Below are positions 24,150-37,669 of a DNA stretch of 64,000 nucleotides, piece after piece; positions within the stretch are counted from its first letter, which is position 1, and each line of letters starts with the position of its first letter. The notes under the pieces were generated by a model, which was not told where the DNA came from, made no database searches, and saw nothing but the letters and a program-made list of their open reading frames with translations. The DNA comes from Leptidea sinapis (Eukaryota; Arthropoda; Insecta; Lepidoptera; Pieridae): the NCBI RefSeq assembly GCF_905404315.1, contig NC_066297.1, positions 620,001 through 684,000 on the forward strand, written 5' to 3'. The position numbers and the translations under genes are program-made.

Positions 24150-26549
24150 AATGATCACAAAATCGTTCTCTGCACCCTCGAGAATCTCGGACACGATATC
24201 CATATTGCTAAAATCATAATTTTGTGTGATGGCCATCTTGGATTTGAAAAATGATCACGAAATTGTTGTCTGCACCCTCGAGAACCTCAGAAACGATATC
24301 CATATTGCTGAAAACATAATTGTTTGCGGCAGCCCTCTTGGCTGTTAAAAATGATTACAGAATTGTTCTCTGCACCCTGGCAAACCTCGAACACGATATC
24401 CATATTGCTAAAATCATAACTTTGTGCAACGACCATCTTGGATTTGAAAAATGTTCACTAAATCGTTCTCTGCTCCCTCGAGAACCTCGCTTACGATATT
24501 CATATTGCTGAAAACATAATTGTTTGCGGCAGCCCTCTTTGATTTCAAAAATGATCACAGAATTGTTCTCTGCACCCTCGAGAACCTCGAACACGTTATC
24601 CATATTGCTTAAATCATAATTTTGTGCGGCGGCCATATTGGATTTGAAAAGTGTTCACCAAATCGTTCTCTGCTCCCTCAAAAACCTCACATACGATATC
24701 CATATTGATGAAATCATAAATTTGTGCGGCGGCCATCATGGATTTCAAATATGATCACAAAATCGTTCTCTGCACCTTCGAGAACCTCGTATACGATACG
24801 CATAATGGAGTTATCATACTATTGAGCGGCGGCCATATTGGATTTGAAAAATGATCACAAAATCGTTCTCTGCACCCTCGAGATACTCGGATACGATACC
24901 AATAATGTAGTGATCATGATTTTGAGCGGTGGCCATCTTGGATTTGAAAAATGATCACAAAATCGTTCTGTTCACTCTCTAGAACCTCGGATACGATACC
25001 CATATTTTTGTGATCATAATCTTGCACGGCGGCCATCTCAGTTTTGAAAATGATCCAAAAATTGTTTTCTGCACCCTCGAGAACCTCGGACACGATATCC
25101 ATATTGCTGCAAACATAATTGTTTGCGGCAGCCCTCTTGGATTTCAAAAATGATCACAGAATTGTTCTCTGCACCCTGGCAAACCTCGAACACGATATCC
25201 ATATTGCTAAAATCATAACTTTGTGCAACGACCATCTTGGATTTGAAAAATGATCACAAAAATCTTTCTCTGCACCTTCGAGAACCTCGGACACGATATC
25301 CATATTGCTGAAATCATAATGTTGTGCGGCGGCCGTCTTGGATTTCAAAAATGATCACAGAATTGTTCTCTGCACCCTCGAGTACCTGACACACGGTATT
25401 CATATTGCTTAAATCATAATTTTGTGCGGCGGCCATCTTGAATTTGAAAAATGATCACCAAATCGTTCTCAACACCCTCGAGAACCTCGGGTACGATATC
25501 CATATTGCTGAAATCATAATTTTCTGTTGCGGCCATCTTGGATTTCAAATAAGATCATAAAATCGTTCTCTGCACCCTCGAGAACCTCGGACACGATATC
25601 CATATTGCTGAAAACATAATTGTGTGCGGCAGCCCTCTTGGTTTTCAAAAATGATCTCAGAATAGTTCTCTGCACCCTAGAGAACCTCGGACACGATATC
25701 CATATTGCTAAAATCATAATTTTGTGCGGCGGCCATCTTGGACTTGTAAAATGATCACAAAATCGTTCTCTGCACCCTCGAGAACCTCGAATACGATACA
25801 CATAAAGTTGTCATCATTATTTTGCGCGACGGCCATCTTGGATTTCAAAAATGATCCCAAAATCATTCTCTGCACCCTCGAGAATCTCCGACACGATATC
25901 CATATTGCTGAAATCATAATTTTGTGTGGCGGCCATCTTGGATTTCAAAAATTATCATAAAATTGTACTCTGCACCCTCGAGAACCTCGAACACGATATC
26001 CATATTGCTGCAAACATAATTGTTTGCGGCAGTCGTCTTGGATTTCAAAAATGACCATAGAATTGTTCTCTGCATTCTCGAGAACGTGGCACACGATATC
26101 CATATTGCTTAAATCATAATTTTGTGCGGCAGCCATATTGGATTTGAAAAATGTTCACCAAATCGTTCTCTGCAGCCTCGAGAACCTCGCTTACGATATC
26201 CATATTGCTGCAAACATAATTTTTTGCGGCAGCCGTCTTGGATTTCAAAAATGATCACAGCATTGTTCTCTGCATCCTCGAGAACCTGGGACACGATATC
26301 CATATTGCTTAAATCATAATTTTGTGCAGCGGCCATCTTGAATTTCAAATATGATCACAAAATCGTTCTCTGCACACTCGAGAACCTCGAATACGATACC
26401 CATAAAATTGTCATCATTATTTTGCGCGATGGTCATCTTTGATTTAAAAAATGATCCCAAAATCATTCTCTGCACGCTCGAGAATCTCCGACACCATATC
26501 CATATTGCTGAAATCATAATTTTGTGCGGCGGCCATCTTGGATTTCAAA
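24150..26549 (+). repeat. 2,400-bp higher-order repeat, copy 1
   Basis: Exactly 24 units of 100 bp on average. Comparison line by line with the next copy shows two substitutions: near 24,682 (AAAACC/AACACC) and near 25,390 (TGAC/TGAG). This is the most homogeneous part of the window. The start is placed where the match with 26,550 begins and could be up to about 30 bp off. Confidence 0.92.
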
Positions 26550-28949
26550 AATGATCACAAAATCGTTCTCTGCACCCTCGAGAATCTCGGACACGATATC
26601 CATATTGCTAAAATCATAATTTTGTGTGATGGCCATCTTGGATTTGAAAAATGATCACGAAATTGTTGTCTGCACCCTCGAGAACCTCAGAAACGATATC
26701 CATATTGCTGAAAACATAATTGTTTGCGGCAGCCCTCTTGGCTGTTAAAAATGATTACAGAATTGTTCTCTGCACCCTGGCAAACCTCGAACACGATATC
26801 CATATTGCTAAAATCATAACTTTGTGCAACGACCATCTTGGATTTGAAAAATGTTCACTAAATCGTTCTCTGCTCCCTCGAGAACCTCGCTTACGATATT
26901 CATATTGCTGAAAACATAATTGTTTGCGGCAGCCCTCTTTGATTTCAAAAATGATCACAGAATTGTTCTCTGCACCCTCGAGAACCTCGAACACGTTATC
27001 CATATTGCTTAAATCATAATTTTGTGCGGCGGCCATATTGGATTTGAAAAGTGTTCACCAAATCGTTCTCTGCTCCCTCAAACACCTCACATACGATATC
27101 CATATTGATGAAATCATAAATTTGTGCGGCGGCCATCATGGATTTCAAATATGATCACAAAATCGTTCTCTGCACCTTCGAGAACCTCGTATACGATACG
27201 CATAATGGAGTTATCATACTATTGAGCGGCGGCCATATTGGATTTGAAAAATGATCACAAAATCGTTCTCTGCACCCTCGAGATACTCGGATACGATACC
27301 AATAATGTAGTGATCATGATTTTGAGCGGTGGCCATCTTGGATTTGAAAAATGATCACAAAATCGTTCTGTTCACTCTCTAGAACCTCGGATACGATACC
27401 CATATTTTTGTGATCATAATCTTGCACGGCGGCCATCTCAGTTTTGAAAATGATCCAAAAATTGTTTTCTGCACCCTCGAGAACCTCGGACACGATATCC
27501 ATATTGCTGCAAACATAATTGTTTGCGGCAGCCCTCTTGGATTTCAAAAATGATCACAGAATTGTTCTCTGCACCCTGGCAAACCTCGAACACGATATCC
27601 ATATTGCTAAAATCATAACTTTGTGCAACGACCATCTTGGATTTGAAAAATGATCACAAAAATCTTTCTCTGCACCTTCGAGAACCTCGGACACGATATC
27701 CATATTGCTGAAATCATAATGTTGTGCGGCGGCCGTCTTGGATTTCAAAAATGATCACAGAATTGTTCTCTGCACCCTCGAGTACCTGAGACACGGTATT
27801 CATATTGCTTAAATCATAATTTTGTGCGGCGGCCATCTTGAATTTGAAAAATGATCACCAAATCGTTCTCAACACCCTCGAGAACCTCGGGTACGATATC
27901 CATATTGCTGAAATCATAATTTTCTGTTGCGGCCATCTTGGATTTCAAATAAGATCATAAAATCGTTCTCTGCACCCTCGAGAACCTCGGACACGATATC
28001 CATATTGCTGAAAACATAATTGTGTGCGGCAGCCCTCTTGGTTTTCAAAAATGATCTCAGAATAGTTCTCTGCACCCTAGAGAACCTCGGACACGATATC
28101 CATATTGCTAAAATCATAATTTTGTGCGGCGGCCATCTTGGACTTGTAAAATGATCACAAAATCGTTCTCTGCACCCTCGAGAACCTCGAATACGATACA
28201 CATAAAGTTGTCATCATTATTTTGCGCGACGGCCATCTTGGATTTCAAAAATGATCCCAAAATCATTCTCTGCACCCTCGAGAATCTCCGACACGATATC
28301 CATATTGCTGAAATCATAATTTTGTGTGGCGGCCATCTTGGATTTCAAAAATTATCATAAAATTGTACTCTGCACCCTCGAGAACCTCGAACACGATATC
28401 CATATTGCTGCAAACATAATTGTTTGCGGCAGTCGTCTTGGATTTCAAAAATGACCATAGAATTGTTCTCTGCATTCTCGAGAACGTGGCACACGATATC
28501 CATATTGCTTAAATCATAATTTTGTGCGGCAGCCATATTGGATTTGAAAAATGTTCACCAAATCGTTCTCTGCAGCCTCGAGAACCTCGCTTACGATATC
28601 CATATTGCTGCAAACATAATTTTTTGCGGCAGCCGTCTTGGATTTCAAAAATGATCACAGCATTGTTCTCTGCATCCTCGAGAACCTGGGACACGATATC
28701 CATATTGCTTAAATCATAATTTTGTGCAGCGGCCATCTTGAATTTCAAATATGATCACAAAATCGTTCTCTGCACACTCGAGAACCTCGAATACGATACC
28801 CATAAAATTGTCATCATTATTTTGCGCGATGGTCATCTTTGATTTAAAAAATGATCCCAAAATCATTCTCTGCACGCTCGAGAATCTCCGACACCATATC
28901 CATATTGCTGAAATCATAATTTTGTGCGGCGGCCATCTTGGATTTCAAA
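26550..28949 (+). repeat. 2,400-bp higher-order repeat, copy 2
   Basis: Nearly identical to copy 1. It shares with copy 1, against copy 3, ATACGATACG near 27,190, GATCTCAG near 28,053 and TGCATTCTCG near 28,471. Copies 1 and 2 are therefore the youngest pair. Confidence 0.92.
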
Positions 28950-31575
28950 AATGATCACAAAATCGTTCTCTGCACCCTCGAGAATCTCGGACACGATATC
29001 CATATTGCTAAAATCATAATTTTGTGTGATGGCCATCTTGGATTTGAAAAATGATCACGAAATTGTTGTCTGCACCCTCGAGAACCTCAGAAACGATATC
29101 CATATTGCTGAAAACATAATTGTTTGCGGCAGCCCTCTTGGCTGTTAAAAATGATTACAGAATTGTTCTCTGCACCCTGGCAAACCTCGAACACGATATC
29201 CATATTGCTAAAATCATAACTTTGTGCAACGACCATCTTGGATTTGAAAAATGTTCACTAAATCGTTCTCTGCTCCCTCGAGAACCTCGCTTACGATATT
29301 CATATTGCTGAAAACATAATTGTTTGCGGCAGCCCTCTTTGATTTCAAAAATGATCACAGAATTGTTCTCTGCACCCTCGAGAACCTCGAACACGTTATC
29401 CATATTGCTTAAATCATAATTTTGTGCGGCGGCCATATTGGATTTGAAAAGTGTTCACCAAATCGTTCTCTGCTCCCTCAAAAACCTCACATACGATATC
29501 CATATTGATGAAATCATAAATTTGTGCGGCGGCCATCATGGATTTCAAATATGATCACAAAATCGTTCTCTGCACCTTCGAGAACCTCGTATACGATACC
29601 CATAATGGAGTTATCATACTATTGAGCGGCGGCCATATTGGATTTGAAAAATGATCACAAAATCGTTCTCTGCACCCTCGAGATACTCGGATACGATACC
29701 AATAATGTAGTGATCATGATTTTGAGCGGTGGCCATCTTGGATTTGAAAAATGATCACAAAATCGTTCTGTTCACTCTCTAGAACCTCGGATACGATACC
29801 CATATTTTTGTGATCATAATCTTGCACGGCGGCCATCTCAGTTTTGAAAATGATCCAAAAAATGTTTTCTGCACCCTCGAGAACCTCGGACACGATATCC
29901 ATATTGCTGCAAACATAATTGTTTGCGGCAGCCCTCTTGGATTTCAAAAATGATCACAGAATTGTTCTTTGCACCCTGGCAAACCTCGAACACGATATCC
30001 ATATTGCTAAAATCATAACTTTGTGCAACGACCATCTTGGATTTGAAAAATGATCACAAAAATCTTTCTCTGCACCTTCGAGAACCTCGGACACGATATC
30101 CATATTGCTGAAATCATAATGTTGTGCGGCGGCCGTCTTGGATTTCAAAAATGATCACAGAATTGTTCTCTGCACCCTCGAGTACCTGAGACACGGTATC
30201 CATATTGCTTAAATCATAATTTTGTGCGGCGGCCATCTTGAATTTGAAAAATGATCACCAAATCGTTCTCAACACCCTCGAGAACCTCGGGTACGATATC
30301 CATATTGCTGAAATCATAATTTTCTGTTGCGGCCATCTTGGATTTCAAATAAGATCATAAAATCGTTCTCTGCACCCTCGAGAACCTCGGACACGATATC
30401 CATATTGCTGAAAACATAATTGTGTACGGCAGCCCTCTTGGTTTTCAAAAATGATCACAGAATAGTTCTCTGCACCCTAGAGAACCTCGGACACGATATC
30501 CATATTGCTAAAATCATAATTTTGTGCGGCGGCCATCTTGGACTTGTAAAATGATCACAAAATCGTTCTCTGCACCCTCGAGAACCTCGAATACGATACA
30601 CATAAAGTTGTCATCATTATTTTGCGCGACGGCCATCTTGGATTTCAAATATGATCCCAAAATCATTCTCTGCACCCTCGAGAATCTCCGACACGATATC
30701 CATATTGCTGAAATCATAATTTTGTGTGGCGGCCATCTTGGATTTCAAAAATTATCATAGAATTGTACTCTGCACCCTCGAGAACCTCGAACACGATATC
30801 CATATTGCTGCAAACATAATTGTTTGCGGCAGTCGTCTTGGATTTCAAAAATGACCATAGAATTGTTCTCTGCATCCTCGAGAACGTGGCACACGATATC
30901 CATATTGCTTAAATCATAATTTTGTGCGGCAGCCATATTGGATTTGAAAAATGTTCACCAAATCGTTCTCTGCAGCCTCGAGAACCTCGCTTACGATATC
31001 CATATTGCTGCAAACATAATTTTTTGCGGCAGCCGTCTTGGATTTCAAAAATGATCACAGCATTGTTCTCTGCATCCTCGAGAACCTGGGACACGATATC
31101 CATATTGCTTAAATCATAATTTTGTGCAGCGGCCATCTTGAATTTCAAATATGATCACAAAATCGTTCTCTGCACACTCGAGAACCTCGAATACGATACC
31201 CATAAAATTGTCATCATTATTTTGCGCGATGGTCATCTTTGATTTAAAAAATGATCCCAAAATCATTCTCTGCACGCTCGAGAATCTCCGACACCATATC
31301 CATATTGCTGAAATCATAATTTTGTGCGGCGGCCATCTTGGATTTCAAAAATGATCACAAAATCGTTCTCTGCACCCTCGAGAATCTCGGACACGATATC
31401 AATATTGCTAAAATCATAATTTTGTGTGATGGCCATCTTGGATTTGAAAAATGATCACGAAATTGTTGTCTGCACCCTCGAGAACCTCAGAAACGATATC
31501 CATATTGCTGAAAACATAATTGTTTGCGGCAGCCCTCTTGGCTGTTAAAAATGATTACAGAATTGTTCTCTGCAC
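28950..31575 (+). repeat. 2,400-bp higher-order repeat, copy 3 plus 225 bp of a fourth
   Basis: The copy differs from copy 2 at about ten positions that I noticed, for example near 29,590, 29,870, 29,968, 30,425, 30,455, 30,648 and 31,401. After 31,349 the pattern begins again and holds to about 31,575. There CCTCGAGAACC replaces CCTGGCAAACC and a different series follows. Confidence 0.9.
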
Positions 31576-33469
31576 CCTCGAGAACCTCGGACACGATATC
31601 CATATTGCTGAAAACATAATTGTATCCGGCAGCCATCTTGGCTGTTAAAAATGATTACAGAATTGTTCTCTGCACCCTCGAGAACCTCGGACACGATATC
31701 CATATTGCTTAAATCATAACTTTGTGCGGCGGCCATCTTGGATTTGAAAAATGTTCACCAAATCGTTAACTGCACCCTCGAGAACCTCGGACACGATATC
31801 CATATTGATAAAATCATAATTTTGTGCGGCGGCCATCTTGGATTTGAAATATGTTCACCAAATCGTTCTCTGCACCCTCTAGAACCTCGAATACGATACA
31901 CATAAAGTTGTCATCATAATTTTGCGCGACGGCCATCTTGGATTTCAAAAATGATCCCAAAATCGTTCTCTGCACCCTCGAGAACCTCGGACACGATATC
32001 CATATTGCTGAAAACATAATTGTTTGCGGCAGCCCTCTTGGCTGTTAAAAATGATTACAGAATTGTTCTCTGCACACTCGAGAACCTCGGACACGATATC
32101 CATATTACTGAAATTATAATTTTGTGTGGCGGCCATGTTGGATTTCAAATATGATCACAAAATCGTTCTCTGCACCTTCGAGAACCTCGAATGCGATACC
32201 CATAATGTTGTCATCATAATTTTTGCGCGGTGGCCATCTTGGATTTAAAAAATTATCCCGAAACCATTCTCTGCACCCTGAAGAATCTCGGACACGATAT
32301 CCATATTGTTGAAATCATAATTTTGTGCGACGGCCATCTTGGATTTGAAAAATGATCACAAAATAGTTCTCTGAACCCGCGAGAACCTCGGATACGATAC
32401 CCATAATGGAGTTATCATACTATTGAGCGGCGGCGATATTGGATTTGAAAAATGATCACAAAATCGTTCTCTGCACCCTCGAGATACTCGGATACGATAC
32501 CAATAATGTAGTGATCATGATTTTGAGCGGTGGCCATCTTGGATTTGAAAAATGATCACAAAATCGTTCTGTTCACTCTCGAGAACCTCGGATACGATAC
32601 CCATATTTTGTGATCATAATCTTGCACGGCGGCCATCTCAGATTTGAAAATGATCCAAAAAATGTTTTCTGCACCCTCGAGAACCTCGGACACGATATCC
32701 ATATTGCTGCAAACATAATTGTTTGCGGCAGCCCTCTTGGATTTCAAAAATGATCACAGAATTGTTCTTTGCACCCTGGCAAACCTCGAACACGATATCC
32801 ATATTGCTAAAATCATAACTTTGTGCAACGACCATCTTGGATTTGAAAAATGTTCACTAAATCGTTCTCTGCTCCCTCGAGAACTTCGCTTACGATATTC
32901 ATATTGCTGAAAACATAATTGTTTGCGGCAGCCCTCTTTGATTTCAAAAATGATCACAGAATTGTTCTCTGCACCCTCGAGAACCTCGAACACGTTATCC
33001 ATATTGCTTAAATCATAATTTTGTGCGGCGGCCATATTGGATTTGAAAAGTGTTCACCAAATCGTTCTCTGCTCCCTCAAAAACCTCACATACGATATCC
33101 ATATTGATGAAATCATAAATTTGTGCGGCGGCCATCATGGATTTCAAATATGATCACAAAATCGTTCTCTGCACCCTCGAGAACCTTGAATACGATACCC
33201 ATAATGGAGTTATCATACTATTGAGCGGCGGCCATATTGGATTTGAAAAATGATCACAAAATCGTTCTCTGCACCCTCGAGATACTAGGATACGATACCA
33301 ATAATGTAGTGATCATGATTTTGAGCGGTGGCCATCTTGGATTTGAAAAATGATCACAAAATCGTTCTGTTCACTCTCGAGAACCTCGGATACGATACCC
33401 ATATTTTTGTGATCATAATCTTGCACGGCGGCCATCTCAGTTTTGAAAATGATCCAAAAAATGTTTTCT
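31576..33469 (+). repeat. Linker block of shared satellite units
   Basis: The block runs between the 2,400-bp and 2,100-bp HORs. About 32,000-33,460 recurs at about 40,200-41,660 (offset 8,198). About 31,945-32,910 resembles 21,647-22,612. It contains the cassette of the most divergent units, with TTATCATACTATTGAG near 32,411 and TAGTGATCATGATTTTG near 32,509. Confidence 0.7.
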
Positions 33470-35569
33470 GCACCCTCGAGAACCTCGGACACGATATCCA
33501 TATTGCTGCAAACATAATTGTTTGCGGCAGCCCTCTTGGATTTCAAAAATGATCACAGAATTGTTCTCTGCACCCTGGCAAACCTCGAACACGATATCCA
33601 TATTGCTAAAATCATAACTTTGTGCAACGACCATCTTGGATTTGAAAAATGATCACCAAATCGTTCTCTGCACCTTCGAGAACCTCGGAAACGATATCCA
33701 TATTGCTGAAATCATATTGTTGTGCGGCGGCCGTCTTGGATTTCAAAAATGATCACAGAATTGTTCTCTGCACCCTCGAGTACCTGAGACACGGTATCCA
33801 TATTGCTTAAATCATAATTTTGTGCGGCGGCCATCTTGAATTTGAAAAATGATCTCCAAATCGTTCTCAACACCCTCGAGAACCTCGGGTACGATATCCA
33901 TATTGCTGAAATCATAATTTTCTGTTGCGGCCATCTTGGATTTCAAATAAGATCATAAAATCGTTTTCTGCACCCTCGAGAACCTCGGACACGATATCCA
34001 TATTGCTGAAAACATAATTGTGTGCGGCAGCCCTCTTGGTTTTCAAAAATGATCACAGAATAGTTCTCTGCACCCTAGAGAACCTCGGACACGATATCCA
34101 TATTGCTAAAATCATAATTTTGTGCGGCGGCCATCTTGGACTTGTAAAATGATCACAAAATCGTTCTCTGCACCCTCGAGAACCTCGAATACGATACACA
34201 TAAAGTTGTCATCATTATTTTGCGCGAAGGCCATCTTGGATTTCAAATATGATCCCAAAATCATTCTCTGCACCCTCGAGAATCTCCGACACGATATCCA
34301 TATTGCTGAAATCATAATTTTGTGTGGCGGCCATCTTGGATTTCAAAAATTATCATAGAATTGTACTCTGCACCCTCGAGAACCTCGAACACGATATCCA
34401 TATTGCTGCAAACATAATTGTTTGCGGCAGTCGTCTTGGATTTCAAAAATGACCATAGAATCGTTCTCTGCAGCCTCGAGAACCTCGCTTACGATATCCA
34501 TATTGCTGCAAACATAATTTTTTGCGGCAGCCGTCTTGGATTTCAAAAATGATCACAGCATTGTTCTCTGCATCCTCGAGAACCTGGGACACGATATCCA
34601 TATTGCTTAAATCATAATTTTGTGCAGCGGCCATCTTGAATTTCAAATATGATCACAAAATCGTTCTCTGCACACTCGAGAACCTCGAATACGATACCCA
34701 TAAAATTGTCATCATTATTTTGCGCGATGGTCATCTTTGATTTAAAAAATGATCCCAAAATCATTCTCTGCACGCTCGAGAATCTCCGACACCATATCCA
34801 TATTGCTGAAATCATAATTTTGTGCGGCGGCCATCTTGGATTTCAAAAATGATCACAAAATCGTTCTCTGCACCCTCGAGAATCTCGGACACGATATCCA
34901 TATTGCTAAAATCATAATTTTGTGTGATGGCCATCTTGGATTTGAAAAATGATCACGAAATCGTTGTCTGCACCCTCGAGAACCTCGGAAACGATATCCA
35001 TATTGCTGAAAACATAATTGTTTGCGGCAGCCCTCTTGGCTGTTAAAAATGATTACAGAATTGTTCTCTGCACCCTCGAGAACCTCGGACACGATATCCA
35101 TATTGCTGAAAACATAATTGTTTGCGGCAGCCCTCTTGGCTGTTAAAAATGATTACAGAATTGTTCTCTGCACCCTCGAGAACCTCGGACACGATATCCA
35201 TATTGCTTAAATCATAACTTTGTGCGGCGGCCATCTTGGATTTGAAAAATGTTCACCAAATCGTTAACTGCACCCTCGAGAACCTCGGACACGATATCCA
35301 TATTGATAAAATCATAATTTTGTGCGGCGGCCATCTTGGATTTGAAATATGTTCACCAAATCGTTCTCTGCACCCTCTAGAACCTCGAATACGATACATA
35401 TAAAGTTGTCATCATTATTTTGCGCGGCGGCCATCTTGGATTTGAAATATGTTCACCAAATCGTTCTCTGCACCCTCAAGAACCTCGAATACGATACACA
35501 TAAAGTTGTCATCATAATTTTGCGCGACGGCCATCTTGGATTTCAAAAATGATCCCAAAATCGTTCTCT
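33470..35569 (+). repeat. 2,100-bp higher-order repeat, copy 1
   Basis: Twenty-one units. The private variants AATCATATTGTTGTGC (near 33,711) and GCGCGAAGGCC (near 34,222) both recur 2,100 bp downstream. Confidence 0.88.
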
Positions 35570-37669
35570 GCACCCTCGAGAACCTCGGACACGATATCCA
35601 TATTGCTGCAAACATAATTGTTTGCGGCAGCCCTCTTGGATTTCAAAAATGATCACAGAATTGTTCTCTGCACCCTGGCAAACCTCGAACACGATATCCA
35701 TATTGCTAAAATCATAAATTTGTGCAACGACCATCTTGGATTTGAAAAATGATCACCAAATCGTTCTCTGCACCTTCGAGAACCTCGGACACGATATCCA
35801 TATTGCTGAAATCATATTGTTGTGCGGCGGCCGTCTTGGATTTCAAAAATGATCACAGAATTGTTCTCTGCACCCTCGAGTACCTGAGACACGGTATCCA
35901 TATTGCTTAAATCATAATTTTGTGCGGCGGCCATCTTGAATTTGAAAAATGATCACCAAATCGTTCTCAACACCCTCGAGAACCTCGGGTACGATATCCA
36001 TATTGCTGAAATCATAATTTTCTGTTGCGGCCATCTTGGATTTCAAATAAGATCATAAAATCGTTCTCTGCACCCTCGAGAACCTCGGACACGATATCCA
36101 TATTGCTGAAAACATAATTGTGTGCGGCAGCCCTCTTGGTTTTCAAAAATGATCACAGAATAGTTCTCTGCACCCTAGAGAACCTCGGACACGATATCCA
36201 TATTGCTAAAATCATAATTTTGTGCGGCGGCCATCTTGGACTTGTAAAATGATCACAAAATCGTTCTCTGCACCCTCGAGAACCTCGAATACGATACACA
36301 TAAAGTTGTCATCATTATTTTGCGCGAAGGCCATCTTGGATTTCAAATATGATCCCAAAATCATTCTCTGCACCCTCGAGAATCTCCGACACGATATCCA
36401 TATTGCTGAAATCATAATTTTGTGTGGCGGCCATCTTGGATTTCAAAAATTATCATAGAATTGTACTCTGCACCCTCGAGAACCTCGAACACGATATCCA
36501 TATTGCTGCAAACATAATTGTTTGCGGCAGTCGTCTTGGATTTCAAAAATGACCATAGAATCGTTCTCTGCAGCCTCGAGAACCTCGCTTACGATATCCA
36601 TATTGCTGCAAACATAATTTTTTGCGGCAGCCGTCTTGGATTTCAAAAATGATCACAGCATTGTTCTCTGCATCCTCGAGAACCTGGGACACGATATCCA
36701 TATTGCTTAAATCATAATTATGTGCAGCGGCCATCTTGAATTTCAAATATGATCACAAAATCGTTCTCTGCACACTCGAGAACCTCGAATACGATACCCA
36801 TAAAATTGTCATCATTATTTTGCGCGATGGTCATCTTTGATTTAAAAAATGATCCCAAAATCATTCTCTGCACGCTCGAGAATCTCCGACACCATATCCA
36901 TATTGCTGAAATCATAATTTTGTGCGGCGGCCATCTTGGATTTCAAAAATGATCACAAAATCGTTCTCTGCACCCTCGAGAATCTCGGACACGATATCCA
37001 TATTGCTAAAATCATAATTTTGTGTGATGGCCATCTTGGATTTGAAAAATGATCACGAAATCGTTGTCTGCACTCTCGAGAACCTCGGAAACGATATCCA
37101 TATTGCTGAAAACATAATTGTTTGCGGCAACCCTCTTGGCTGTTAAAAATGATTACAGAATTGTTCTCTGCACCCTCGAGAACCTCGGACACGATATCCA
37201 TATTGCTGAAAACATAATTGTTTGCGGCAGCCCTCTTGGCTGTTAAAAATGATTACAGAATTGTTCTCTGCACCCTCGAGAACCTCGGACACGATATCCA
37301 TATTGCTTAAATCATAACTTTGTGCGGCGGCCATCTTGGATTTGAAAAATGTTCACCAAATCGTTAACTGCACCCTCGAGAACCTCGGACACGATATCCA
37401 TATTGATAAAATCATAATTTTGTGCGGCGGCCATCTTGGATTTGAAATATGTTCACCAAATCGTTCTCTGCACCCTCTAGAACCTCGAATACGATACATA
37501 TAAAGTTGTCATCATTATTTTGCGCGGCGGCCATCTTGGATTTGAAATATGTTCACCAAATCGTTCTCTGCACCCTCAAGAACCTCGAATACGATACACA
37601 TAAAGTTGTCATCATAATTTTGCGCGACGGCCATCTTGGATTTCAAAAATGATCCCAAAATCGTTCTCT
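35570..37669 (+). repeat. 2,100-bp higher-order repeat, copy 2
   Basis: I saw about seven substitutions against copy 1, for example at AACTT/AAATT near 35,718, GATCTCC/GATCACC near 35,952 and CACCC/CACTC near 37,073. It ends where a GCTGAAAACATAATTG unit replaces the GCTGCAAACATAATTG unit at about 37,708. Confidence 0.88.
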
